Assembly: GCA_048267165.1 (NCBI GenBank)
Contig: JBLWYD010000003.1
Location: 77,502-141,501 of the forward strand
Origin: PGYR01 sp048267165
Lineage (GTDB): Bacteria > Bacteroidota > Ignavibacteria > Kapaibacteriales > UBA2268
Direction: 5' to 3'
Length of the DNA stretch: 64,000 nucleotides
Within the stretch, counting starts at the first letter, position 1. Every line of letters starts with the position of its first letter. Of the stretch, positions 9,085-17,691 are shown in pieces. The notes under the pieces were generated by a model. The model was not told the origin of the DNA, made no database searches, and worked only from the letters and a program-made list of their open reading frames with translations. The position numbers and the translations under genes are program-made.

Positions 9085-10116
9085 ATGTCACAATCACTAA
9101 CACAAAAAGAGATAGATAGGCTACTGAATGACATGTCATCCGGAGCTCTGAGCATAGACCAAATACTGGAAGGTGCTAAGAGAAAATCCGAAGTGATGAA
9201 CTATGATTTCAGAAGACCTAACAGAATATCCAAGAATCAGATACGGTTCTTGCAGAATATTCACGAGACATTCTCCGAAGTGTTCGGGTACTATTTAGTA
9301 TCCAAATTGCAGACAATAGTATCGGTAGATTTGACGGCAGTTGACCAGCTATTTTACTCCGAGTTCATACTATCTGTGAATTCTCCCGGTTGCTTATATA
9401 TATTCGATATAGATGGCACTGAGGGTTCTGGTATATTAGAGATTAGCCCGAATCTAGCACTGAACTTAGTTGAACGTATGTTAGGTGGAAACGCTGAAAC
9501 TCAGCAAAAACCGAGATCGATTACTCCTATAGAGCAAGCTGTTTTGCGAAACCTTATCGAGCATTTGTTCGCTGATATGAGTAGTGCATGGGACGTAATA
9601 GGTGGTATGAAATTCAAGCTGAATCGAATGGAAGCGGAAGCCGATTTTGTTCAAATAGCACCTTCTTCCGAAATAGTAATCGTACTATCTTTTGATGTGC
9701 ATATAGGCCAGAATTCGTATTCCATGACTCTTTGTTATCCGACTTTTTCGTTGGAAGATAAGCTGAATAAGTTGAACGTACAGACGATGGCAAGTAGCTC
9801 AATTAGTTCTAATAAAGCGAAGAACGCTAATGCTGCTGTTAATATCAAAAAGCAGATGGAAAAGACGTTTCTACCTGTCTCTGTGGAGTTAGGACAATCG
9901 TCAATCACAGTCGCAGACTTGCTTAAGTTAGAAGTAGGCGATATGCTTATGAGTACTAGAAGAATAAATGAAGATATAGAAATATCGATTTCAGGTCAGA
10001 AAAAATTGACTGGCAAAATCGGTAATGTAGAAGGAAAAAAAGCCGTTAAAGTAACGGGAAAAATTAGAAATGAAGACATTATAGATCCAAATGTTTATTA
10101 TTACGAGGAGAGTTAG
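9085..10116 (+). CDS. fliM: Flagellar motor switch protein FliM
   Basis: 343 residues. FliM forms the C-ring and binds phospho-CheY to switch the direction of rotation. The N-terminal peptide SLTQKEIDRLLNDM is the conserved CheY-binding motif. The middle domain has the conserved YDFRRPNRISKNQIRFL region and GSGILEISPNLALNLVERMLGG. The C-terminal SpoA domain (about 255-335) resembles FliN. It lies between fliL and fliN with only 2 bases to fliN. No chemotaxis gene is seen nearby, although the CheY-binding motif implies one elsewhere. Confidence 0.96.
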   Translation: MSQSLTQKEIDRLLNDMSSGALSIDQILEGAKRKSEVMNYDFRRPNRISKNQIRFLQNIHETFSEVFGYYLVSKLQTIVSVDLTAVDQLFYSEFILSVNSPGCLYIFDIDGTEGSGILEISPNLALNLVERMLGGNAETQQKPRSITPIEQAVLRNLIEHLFADMSSAWDVIGGMKFKLNRMEAEADFVQIAPSSEIVIVLSFDVHIGQNSYSMTLCYPTFSLEDKLNKLNVQTMASSSISSNKAKNANAAVNIKKQMEKTFLPVSVELGQSSITVADLLKLEVGDMLMSTRRINEDIEISISGQKKLTGKIGNVEGKKAVKVTGKIRNEDIIDPNVYYYEES

Positions 10117-10118
10117 AC

Positions 10119-10529
10119 ATGGCTATGTCACAAGATGAAATAGATGAGCTAATGAAAAGTGGTGAAGTCGAGGAAGAGATTTCTCCCGAAGACGAACTAC
10201 TAGAGAACTCAGCTCCTGCAGTGGAAGAAAAACCAGCAGAAAAGAGTCAAGATTATGCTACACTAGACCCCAAGCTAGAACTGTTATATGATTTATCATT
10301 GCCAGTATCTATAGAGCTAGGTAGAACTAATATGCTAATCAGAGATATACTAAAACTCGGACGTGGTTCTGTTATAGAATTCGACAAATTAGTTAGCGAA
10401 CCAGTAGATATATTGGTAAATGGCAAGAAAGTTGCTGCAGGTGAAGTAGTAGTAGTTGATAAACACTTCGGTATTCGTATAACTACTCTAGTCGATCCAT
10501 CAGAAAGAATCAAAGGTATTAAAAAGTAA
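10119..10529 (+). CDS. fliN: Flagellar motor switch protein FliN
   Basis: 136 residues, normal for FliN. The acidic N-terminal half (MSQDEIDELMKSG) resembles the FliM CheY-binding peptide. The C-terminal SpoA domain (about 55-134) has SLPVSIELGRTNMLIRDIL and GSVIEFDKLVSEPVDILVNG, the typical C-ring dimer fold. It forms the lower C-ring with FliM and FliG. The stop codon overlaps the fliO start by one base. Confidence 0.96.
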   Translation: MAMSQDEIDELMKSGEVEEEISPEDELLENSAPAVEEKPAEKSQDYATLDPKLELLYDLSLPVSIELGRTNMLIRDILKLGRGSVIEFDKLVSEPVDILVNGKKVAAGEVVVVDKHFGIRITTLVDPSERIKGIKK

Positions 10530-10891
10530 TGTTCGATTCGCAGTTATATTCGTCGTTTTTCACTCTTATGGGTATAGTAGCATTCCTCGGTGTGCTATAT
10601 CTATTCGTGAAGCGATATGCCAAATCAAAAACGGCTCTCAAAGGAATGAATATCAAGATTCATGAACGAGTGGCTGTATTCCCAAAAGGGCATCTGATAA
10701 TAACTGAAATCAGCGGTAAATTCTATTTACTAGGAGCTACTGAACAAAGCATCAATATTCTAAAAGAGCTAGATATAGACGAAGTTCCCGATGAAACTCA
10801 GAAGCTGAATATATCCGCTATCAGAGAGCCCGAAGATTTGTCCTTCAAATCGTTCATCAAATCTACTATCAAATCAAAGAACAGTAACTAA
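10529..10891 (+). CDS. fliO: Flagellar export apparatus protein FliO
   Basis: 120 residues with one membrane segment (about 9-28) and a cytoplasmic domain carrying HERVAVFPKGHLIITEISGK and FYLLGATEQSI, as in FliO/FliZ. FliO helps assemble the FliP core of the flagellar type III export gate. It overlaps fliN by one base, so expression is probably coupled. In many genomes fliP, fliQ and fliR follow; here a repeat-rich gene-free stretch follows instead, so the export-gate genes must lie elsewhere. Confidence 0.88.
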   Translation: MFDSQLYSSFFTLMGIVAFLGVLYLFVKRYAKSKTALKGMNIKIHERVAVFPKGHLIITEISGKFYLLGATEQSINILKELDIDEVPDETQKLNISAIREPEDLSFKSFIKSTIKSKNSN

Positions 10892-11643
10892 AGTTTTAAC
10901 TCTAGTTTTTTAAAGAAATAATTTCCTTTCATATAATCCCAGTCACTCAGAACGCAGTGCTTGTGTTGAACGTAGTCGAAATAAAGAGTCAATTTGTCTG
11001 AATCAGAATTTAATAATTTTCAGGATGGGTTTGACTTATTACGCTTATGCCATCCCTTTTTAAAAAATCTATAATCATTTTGTTTTTAACGCAAAGTTCA
11101 CGAAGATATTAATTATTGGTTTTATACACAGAGGACACAAAGCGTGGTAGTCCGAAGAGTCTAGGGAAAGTGAAGAGTTTAGAGGAATTGAATTGTCATC
11201 GCGAGGACTGAAAGGACGCGGCAATCTCATCCTTATCCTGAATAACGTATTATGAAGATTAAACGACTCTACAGAATTGATAGACTCCCAATATCAGAAC
11301 AGGATTACAGGATGATTAAGATTATCTAGATAAACCACGTCACTCTGAATGAACATAGTGAATGAAGAGTCTAGGAAAATGGAATCATTGCCGTTGGCTT
11401 CAGCCAACGGAGAGTGGAATCAATTGCAAGTCCTCCCTTCAGGGAGGATTTAGGTGGGTGTAACAGCAGTATTGAACTTTCAAACTTCACCCAATCCCTT
11501 AATCCTACACTCAAAAAAACAAAAAACTTTCAACTTTTCGGAGACGTTTTCCGTGTTCATGTGTCTATATGATTAGGGAGTTGTACAAATTCCTAAAAAC
11601 ATATTATGAATAAAAGATTGAGCTCGAAATAGTTCAAATCAGT
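10892..11643. repeat. Gene-free stretch packed with decayed dispersed repeats
   Basis: About 750 bases with no credible gene. Recognisable pieces resemble intergenic repeats found in many bacteria: a GTCACTC..GAACGTAGTCGAA type at about 10942-10980, ACGCAAAGTTCACGAAG at about 11089-11105 with GAGGACACAAAG at about 11128-11139, GTCATCGCGAGGACTGAAAG at about 11194-11213, an AACAGGATTACAGGATGAT type at about 11297-11318, and CACTCTGAATGAACATAGTG at 11341-11360. Two good hairpins follow: CCGTTGGCT/AGCCAACGG (11391-11410) and TCCTCCCT/AGGGAGGA (11431-11448). The family names are from memory and need a genome-wide comparison. Confidence 0.7.
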
Positions 11644-12663
11644 ATGAGAAGTTTAATCCTAAATAGTATATTAATACTAACCTTATTCTCAAGTTGCTTA
11701 ATAGCTGAGGAGCTGGACAATGCTGACTTACCAATAGTTAATATACTTACTGAAGAATTAGATTTTGGTAATTTACCCCTTGGGGAAGAAAGGGTAATGG
11801 AGATAGAAGTTAGAAACTATGGTTATATAAGTAATAAAGATGTATTTATTTATGGATTCACTATTGCACCGGACGATAAGGAATTTTATATGTTAGACAC
11901 GGCTACTGACATTAAACCTATTTCAATTTCGCCACACAATACAAAAAGTTTTAGAGTGAAGTTTAAACCTAATTCTATTAGAGATTATAATAGTGTGATT
12001 TATATAAAATCAAATGCCGTGGGAGTAGTCCCGATTTATCTTGAAGGCAAATGTGTAGATTATAGATCTAATATCAAATACTCCCCCAACGAAACAGTAT
12101 TCAGAACTCCCAGCAACCTAGATACCATTAGTTTATTTTTATACATTGAAACGCAAGGTAAAGGGGAAATTGAAATTACTGATATTTCTTTAGAAAAAAA
12201 TGATAAAATGTTTGATTATAAGCTGTTTGATACTCTCCCAGCATTAATTAATGATATAGGTATTAGTGTCCGTATAGACTTAGCACCCTATAAAACTGGC
12301 ACTTTTTCAAACAACCTAATAGTAAAATCAAATGATAGCATAAATCCGACATTGTCAATCCCCATAGAAGCACAGATTGAGCCCCCTTCATCAGTTATAG
12401 ATTTCAACGAATCAGACGAATTCATATTCCAATCCTTTGATGAAGGAAGTGAAATCACTTTTTCAATTGTTTCTGAAAGGGTGTTGGAGAGTGGAACTTT
12501 CGCCATCTACTCACAAGAAGGTAAGCAAATCAAGAGCATAGTAGTAAGTGGTAATAACACCGAACTTTCTGTCTCTATCAGCAGAAGTGAGCTCCCAAGA
12601 CTATCGCTCATCCGGTTTACACAAGGCGAAAAGACTTACGTACATAAGCACTTGAGGGAGTAA
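11644..12663 (+). CDS. Secreted Hydin-like Ig-domain protein with C-terminal sorting domain
   Basis: 339 residues. A signal peptide (about 1-22, ending SCLIAEE) is followed by two ASPM/SPD2/Hydin-like beta-sandwich modules; the first carries the recurring ELDFGNLPLGEERVMEIEVRN pattern. The last 80 or so residues form a compact beta domain ending TYVHKHLRE that fits a T9SS-type sorting domain, although it is not a textbook type A. A paralogue follows 76 bases downstream with an almost identical C-terminus. Function unknown; probably a cell-surface protein. Confidence 0.75.
   Translation: MRSLILNSILILTLFSSCLIAEELDNADLPIVNILTEELDFGNLPLGEERVMEIEVRNYGYISNKDVFIYGFTIAPDDKEFYMLDTATDIKPISISPHNTKSFRVKFKPNSIRDYNSVIYIKSNAVGVVPIYLEGKCVDYRSNIKYSPNETVFRTPSNLDTISLFLYIETQGKGEIEITDISLEKNDKMFDYKLFDTLPALINDIGISVRIDLAPYKTGTFSNNLIVKSNDSINPTLSIPIEAQIEPPSSVIDFNESDEFIFQSFDEGSEITFSIVSERVLESGTFAIYSQEGKQIKSIVVSGNNTELSVSISRSELPRLSLIRFTQGEKTYVHKHLRE
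12466..12663 (+). repeat. Duplicated 3' coding module, copy 1
   Basis: This part of the first tandem gene is nearly identical in DNA to 13553-13750. Uninterrupted matches include 29 bases (12466-12494 with 13553-13581) and 33 bases (12616-12648 with 13703-13735). Upstream of the module the two genes are clearly diverged. Confidence 0.9.
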
Positions 12664-12699
12664 TATTTCCAGATTTCGATACTTGCACTAAATTCCTTA

Positions 12700-12718
12700 T
12701 ATTGTCAGTTGGACAATA
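12700..12718. promoter_or_regulatory. Inverted repeat just upstream of the second tandem gene
   Basis: Seven-base arms TATTGTC (12700-12706) and GACAATA (12712-12718) with a 5-base spacer, ending 21 bases before the preferred start at 12740. It could be an operator or a 5' mRNA hairpin. No matching copy was found upstream of the first tandem gene. Confidence 0.35.
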
Positions 12719-12739
12719 CAATTATAGATGAGAATTTAT

Positions 12740-13750
12740 ATGAAAAACACTATTTTGCTCATACTTCTTTCTTTTATACTGCTACCTAGTGGAATGAAGG
12801 GACAGTCAGAAACAATATATGGTGCTCCTGAATTTGAAATGATAACGAAATCACTAGACTTTGGAAATATTCTCTTAGAAGAAGAGTACACTTTACCAAT
12901 TATAGTAAAAAACTCTGGGGTCGCAACATTAAATTTGTTTAATGTAATAATAGAATTTGATACAACTGTTTTTGTAGTTATTAATGCACCTGCATCTTAC
13001 AGTCCTTTAAGTATTGAATCAGGTGATACGGTAAATATACAAATCAAATTTAAACCTCTGGTGTTGAAAGAATATAAGAGTAAGTTGTTTATTAAATCTG
13101 ATGATTCTAGAAGTGAGGAAGTCGCCATTACTTTAAAAGGAAATGCTATAGATGATCCCATCAGTGCTTCAAGCTGGGATTTTGGGACTGTAGAATTAGA
13201 CAGAGTTTATAATACATATATCAACATTTATAACATAAGTAGTCAAGATATTACAATCGATTCTTTGTACTACGAAAAGGGTATAAAGGAATTTAATTGG
13301 AATAATTTTCCGAATTTCAACTATCCAATAACTGTTCCAGCAGGAGAAGATTACCCAATATTTATTCAATTTGAAGCTTCGGAAGAAGGGTATTTTGAAG
13401 AAAGTATTATTATTAAATCTACTCCTCCAACTAAACAAACTTGTCAAGTAATGGGAGCAGCTATTGATATCAACACCTCCGCCCAAGACATAACAGAAAT
13501 AGAATCACTCTCACTCCAAACCATCGATGGTGGTAGTGAAATCACGTTTTCGATTGTTTCTGAAAGGGTGTTGGAGAGTGGTGCTTTCGCTATCTACACC
13601 CAAGAAGGTAAGTTAATCAAGAGCGTAGTAGTAAGTGGTAATAGTAAAGAACTCTCAGTGTCTATCGGTAAAAATGAGCTACCCAGACTATCGCTCATCC
13701 GATTTACACAAGGCGAAAAGACTTACGTACATAAGTATATGAGGGAGTGA
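12740..13750 (+). CDS. Secreted Hydin-like Ig-domain protein with C-terminal sorting domain (paralogue)
   Basis: 336 residues from ATG 12740; an in-frame ATG at 12728 would add four residues, but 12740 gives a cleaner signal peptide (MKNTILLILLSFILL). Two Hydin/ASPM-type beta modules follow, with KSLDFGNILLEEEYTLPI and SWDFGTVELDRVY, then a final domain ending TYVHKYMRE that is nearly the same as in the preceding gene. The N-terminal two thirds share only the domain type with that gene. Probably a surface-exposed or secreted T9SS substrate. Function unknown. Confidence 0.75.
   Translation: MKNTILLILLSFILLPSGMKGQSETIYGAPEFEMITKSLDFGNILLEEEYTLPIIVKNSGVATLNLFNVIIEFDTTVFVVINAPASYSPLSIESGDTVNIQIKFKPLVLKEYKSKLFIKSDDSRSEEVAITLKGNAIDDPISASSWDFGTVELDRVYNTYINIYNISSQDITIDSLYYEKGIKEFNWNNFPNFNYPITVPAGEDYPIFIQFEASEEGYFEESIIIKSTPPTKQTCQVMGAAIDINTSAQDITEIESLSLQTIDGGSEITFSIVSERVLESGAFAIYTQEGKLIKSVVVSGNSKELSVSIGKNELPRLSLIRFTQGEKTYVHKYMRE
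13553..13750 (+). repeat. Duplicated 3' coding module, copy 2
   Basis: Partner of 12466-12663. The match runs up to the stop codons. It encodes the sorting-domain-like C-terminus of the second tandem gene. Confidence 0.9.
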
Positions 13751-13810
13751 TCGTTCCACTTCAACTTCTACAAATTAAAACAACGCTACTAGAATAGTCC
13801 AATTATTCTT

Positions 13811-14959
13811 ATGTTTGTAACTATGCAAGAAGCTAATCCAAAGAATAGAATTGTATTCATAGACCTAGTGCGTGCCTATGCCATCTTGATGATGGTGCAA
13901 GGACACTTAGTTGATGCTTGTTTGGATCCTATTTTCCGTGACCCCAACAATATAATCTATTCTACTTGGAACTTCATGAGGGGTATGACTGCTCCCGTTT
14001 TCTTCTTCTCATCGGGTATGATATTCACGTACCTACTTATGAAAGAAGAGCATAAATCTGGCATTGGGTTTAAGAATGCGAGAGTCAAAAAAGGATTCGT
14101 TAGGTTTACCTCGCTTATCTTCATCGGCTATCTACTCCATTTCAATTTCTGGATTATATGGGATTTGCTCGATGGTACGCTCGATAAGGGTTACCACAGT
14201 ATGCTCGTAGTCGATGTACTGCATATTATAGGAACCGCCATACTGCTAATAGTACTTACTTATCTATTAGCTACATACACTAGAATCAAAGTCTATGCAC
14301 TTATGCTAATAGGGGCATTAGCTACGTTTTACTATTATCCAGATGTGGAACCGTTCGATTTCACTTATTTACCAGAGTTTTTGTCTAATTATTTGGCAAA
14401 AGGAAAACAATTTAGCTTCACAATAGTCCCTTGGGTAGGCTATTCGCTGTTTGGAAGTGTATTGGGTATATTCGTCTGGACTCGGCCCAAATCTATAAAC
14501 TCTTACTTACTCGCATTTATATTTATGGTATCGGGCTTCCTACTTCATTTCTATTCTACCGATATGCTATTAGATTTGCATAGATTTACTGGTTGGATGA
14601 ACTTCAAACATTTAGCTTTCAATAATTACCTATTCTACCGCCTAGGTCACGTATTTATAGTAGTTTCTATATTCATGGTAATCAATAACGTATTCAAGAA
14701 TATACCTAAGTTAATACCTAAGATAGGCACTGAGACTTTGACTATTTACATAGTCCATGCTTTTGTTATTTACGGGTCTATATTCCAATTTGGGATAGCT
14801 CAAAACTTTGGCAAAGCATTGACCCCTTGGGAATGCTTTGCCTTAGCTTTGACGCTTGAGATTTTCTTTGTGGCATTGGTTTACTATATAAAACCAATTA
14901 GAGCATATCTGAAAGAATTGGGTTACAAATTAAAACTTGTAGCTAAACCCAAGACCTAG
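13811..14959 (+). CDS. Multi-pass membrane protein, DUF1624/HGSNAT-like acyltransferase
   Basis: 382 residues with about ten hydrophobic segments. The first carries RIVFIDLVRAYAILMMVQGH, close to the start of DUF1624 / heparan-alpha-glucosaminide N-acetyltransferase-like proteins, where the conserved His acts in acyl transfer across the membrane. MTAPVFFFSSGMIF in the second segment fits the same family. The expected role is acetylation of a cell-envelope sugar, but the substrate is unknown. An alternative start is the ATG at 13823. Its last 30 bases overlap the 3' end of the opposing DUF3078 gene. Confidence 0.72.
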   Translation: MFVTMQEANPKNRIVFIDLVRAYAILMMVQGHLVDACLDPIFRDPNNIIYSTWNFMRGMTAPVFFFSSGMIFTYLLMKEEHKSGIGFKNARVKKGFVRFTSLIFIGYLLHFNFWIIWDLLDGTLDKGYHSMLVVDVLHIIGTAILLIVLTYLLATYTRIKVYALMLIGALATFYYYPDVEPFDFTYLPEFLSNYLAKGKQFSFTIVPWVGYSLFGSVLGIFVWTRPKSINSYLLAFIFMVSGFLLHFYSTDMLLDLHRFTGWMNFKHLAFNNYLFYRLGHVFIVVSIFMVINNVFKNIPKLIPKIGTETLTIYIVHAFVIYGSIFQFGIAQNFGKALTPWECFALALTLEIFFVALVYYIKPIRAYLKELGYKLKLVAKPKT

Positions 14960-15835
14960 AGTCTGCTTTACTTGCAATCTACGACCTACACCGTCTGATA
15001 CTTCAGCTCCGTCAACTTCTTTGAATAGAGGAACCAATATATCGTGATCATAAATCAAATGAGCAAACATATTAACTGTTATATACTTATTAACTGTTAG
15101 GTTTAACGAATTTTCCCAGTTAATGTCTATATTAGCTCTATTGTCTGCATTTGGGTCAGTGTAGTTGTTGAATAAGTCTAACTTAGATTTGAAAGTTATG
15201 TTTTCCATTACTTCTTTTTTGAAATCCAAAGTCGCATACGCACCAAATTCCAAACGAGTCTTCTCGCCAGGAGTAACACCATAAGCACCTTGATCTGAAA
15301 GAATATCATCATTGACGATCGTCATCTTACCAGTAGCTGGTGATAGATAGAATGAGAGATCGGCATTCGGCTTATAAGTCATACCGGCGGATAGTATCAC
15401 ATAAGCGGGAGCAAGGAAATTCGATACTTCGACTGAATCGTTAGGGTAATTATAACCTTCTACGAATTGAGATTTGAAGTTCAATTTGGCAGTATAATAA
15501 AGCTTATTAGCAGCAATATGGTTGAAATTAGATAGTATATCTATCTTATCTTCATTCTTACGAGTACCGAACTCGTCAGTATTGATTAAACCATAACCGA
15601 AATCAAATACGTTTTCCCAGATTGTAAGTGAGTCATCATAAGTTATATTATAGTTAAGCAAAGCCGTACCAGAAACAGAATTATTACCACCCTGCGCCCA
15701 GTTAGTGAACGATGCCTGATTTACTAACAGCTGAGCATTACCTTTCGTTAACCAATAGTTAGTAGTATCAGATTGGGCAAAAGATAGTGAACTAGTAAGC
15801 AAGATTGCCGTGAGAATTATTAATATTTTCTTCAT
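14930..15835 (-). CDS. DUF3078 outer-membrane barrel-like protein
   Basis: 301 residues from the ATG at 15835 (MKKILIILTAILL signal peptide); an upstream in-frame ATG at 15865 would place ten residues before the signal peptide and is unlikely. The start of the mature protein shows WLTKGNAQLLVNQASFTNWAQGG, the hallmark of DUF3078 proteins of Bacteroidota and relatives. Alternating strands run to a terminal Phe (GLGFSYKF), typical of outer-membrane barrels. Its role is not established. The gene is convergent with the acyltransferase gene and shares 30 bases with it. Confidence 0.85.
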   Translation of the reverse strand: MKKILIILTAILLTSSLSFAQSDTTNYWLTKGNAQLLVNQASFTNWAQGGNNSVSGTALLNYNITYDDSLTIWENVFDFGYGLINTDEFGTRKNEDKIDILSNFNHIAANKLYYTAKLNFKSQFVEGYNYPNDSVEVSNFLAPAYVILSAGMTYKPNADLSFYLSPATGKMTIVNDDILSDQGAYGVTPGEKTRLEFGAYATLDFKKEVMENITFKSKLDLFNNYTDPNADNRANIDINWENSLNLTVNKYITVNMFAHLIYDHDILVPLFKEVDGAEVSDGVGRRLQVKQTLGLGFSYKF

Positions 15836-15960
15836 TATTATATCTATGTAATTTATAAAGTGCAAATTTATGAAAATTTATTCAGATAGTGAATACTAGA
15901 TGAAGTGCAAGCAAATTATCATTCGTGCGTTGCTGAAAAAATACGCCTCTACAATTCACC

Positions 15961-15993
15961 GCAAAAAAAAAGACGCATTTTGCAATGCGTCTT
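15961..15993 (-). terminator. Rho-independent terminator of lysS
   Basis: Perfect 10-bp stem AAGACGCATT (15970-15979) with AATGCGTCTT (15984-15993), loop of four. The A-run at 15963-15970 reads as a T-tract on the minus strand. It lies 36 bases beyond the lysS stop codon. Confidence 0.88.
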
Positions 15994-16029
15994 CGAATAA
16001 CTTATTATCTATATTTCTTCGCGGTTTGT

Positions 16030-17535
16030 TTATACCTGCTTTTCTGGTTTCATCTGAGGGAAGAATAGAACATCGCGGATAGATTTTTGTGCTGTTAGTA
16101 GCATCACCAATCTGTCTATACCGATACCCAAACCAGCGGCTGGTGGCATTCCAATTTCTAGCGATTGCAAGAAATCTTCGTCTAGTTCCATTGCTTCATC
16201 GTCTCCCCCAGCTTTTGCTTTTGCTTGTTCTTCGAATCTTGCTCTTTGGTCACGAGGATCGTTCAGCTCACTGAATGCGTTTGCCATTTCAGAACCATTT
16301 ATAAATAGCTCGAATCGCTCTACTATTCCTTCTTCTGTTCTGTGCTTTTTCGCTAATGGACTCATCTCTAGTGGATAGTCTATTACGAATGTTGGTTGTA
16401 TTAGCTTCGGCTCTACGAATTCACCGAATATTTCATCCAATACCTTAGATGAAGATGCACCCGGTTCAATCGCAACTTTTAGCTCTTTCGCCGCTGCTTT
16501 TAATTCGTCTAGGTTCAGACCTTTTAGGTTCTTTCCTGCATGCTCTTCTATCAATCCGTAGAATGATAAGCGTGGGAAATTGTTAGACAAATCTATAGTC
16601 AGTTCATCGAATTGGATTTCCATTTTGCCATTGACTTCATTAGCTATATGCTTGATTAGCTCTTCCGTCATATCCATCATCCAGTTGTAGTCTTTGTAAG
16701 CTACATAGATTTCCATCATAGTGAATTCTGGGTTGTGACTTCTGTCCATACCTTCGTTACGGAAGTTCTTGCTAATTTCATACACACCTTCAAATCCACC
16801 TACTAGCAAACGCTTTAAGTATAGTTCTAAAGCTATTCGCATATACAAATCTACATCAAGAGTATTGTGGTGAGTGATAAAAGGACGTGCCGCAGCACCA
16901 CCATAAAGTGGCTGCAATATAGGTGTTTCAACTTCTAACCAACCTTTATTATCGAAGAATCGACGCATAGCAGAAATAATCTTAGAGCGTTTGATGAATA
17001 CTGGACGTACATCGCTATTTACGACTAAGTCTATATAGCGCTTTCTGTATCTCATCTCTTTATCAGCAAAAGCGTCGTGTACAGTCTTGTTACCGTCTTC
17101 ATCTATCTCTTCTTTTGCAATAGGCAGCGGAGAAAGTGATTTTGCTAACAGAGTTACATCTTTACCGTAAACTGTAGTTTCTTTAGTTTTTGTTTTGAAT
17201 ACGTGACCTTTGATGCCGATGAAATCACCGATATCTAGTAAGTTCAGAGCTTCGTAGAAATCAGGAATATCATCTTTTTTTACATAGACCTGTATTCTAC
17301 CTTCTTGATCCATTATATTAAGGAATGATGCCTTGCCCATACGGCGGATACTCATTATACGACCAGCAATAGCAACTTTCTCGAATTGCTCTGGTTTTTC
17401 TTCGTCAAATTTCTCAGCTATCTCTACAGAAGAGTGAGTTTTATCGAAAGAATAGGGGTAAGGGTCTATACCCATTTGCTCCAAATGAGCTAATTCTTCT
17501 TCCCTTCTGAGCTGTTGGTCATTTTTTTTTGCCAT
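16030..17535 (-). CDS. lysS: Lysyl-tRNA synthetase, class II
   Basis: 501 residues, full length. It charges tRNA-Lys. An N-terminal OB-fold anticodon-binding domain (about 55-160) is followed by the class II catalytic core with motif 2 (FRNEGMDRSHNPEFTMMEIY) and motif 3 (GLGIGIDRLVMLLT). The ATG lies at 17535, and a divergent promoter region is shared with infC. The gene ends just before a strong terminator. Assignment is firm. Confidence 0.97.
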   Translation of the reverse strand: MAKKNDQQLRREEELAHLEQMGIDPYPYSFDKTHSSVEIAEKFDEEKPEQFEKVAIAGRIMSIRRMGKASFLNIMDQEGRIQVYVKKDDIPDFYEALNLLDIGDFIGIKGHVFKTKTKETTVYGKDVTLLAKSLSPLPIAKEEIDEDGNKTVHDAFADKEMRYRKRYIDLVVNSDVRPVFIKRSKIISAMRRFFDNKGWLEVETPILQPLYGGAAARPFITHHNTLDVDLYMRIALELYLKRLLVGGFEGVYEISKNFRNEGMDRSHNPEFTMMEIYVAYKDYNWMMDMTEELIKHIANEVNGKMEIQFDELTIDLSNNFPRLSFYGLIEEHAGKNLKGLNLDELKAAAKELKVAIEPGASSSKVLDEIFGEFVEPKLIQPTFVIDYPLEMSPLAKKHRTEEGIVERFELFINGSEMANAFSELNDPRDQRARFEEQAKAKAGGDDEAMELDEDFLQSLEIGMPPAAGLGIGIDRLVMLLTAQKSIRDVLFFPQMKPEKQV

Positions 17536-17691
17536 TATTCTAATTTTTTTAGTTTATATACGTGATTATTAATAGATTGCAAAATTAGTAATAATTTTAA
17601 CTAATTATAGTTAAATTGCTTATTAGTTGAGTACAATTTTGTAACTTTACAATAACTTAGCGTTAATATTAACAAATTTGTTAGGAAATCT

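Noticed and set aside
10892..11643. tRNA or other structured RNA gene in the gene-free stretch
   Set aside because: No cloverleaf with a GTTCRA-type arm was found; the hairpins are better explained as dispersed repeats.
15900..16082. Plus-strand frame of 60 residues next to lysS
   Set aside because: It runs through the lysS terminator hairpin and into lysS on the other strand.
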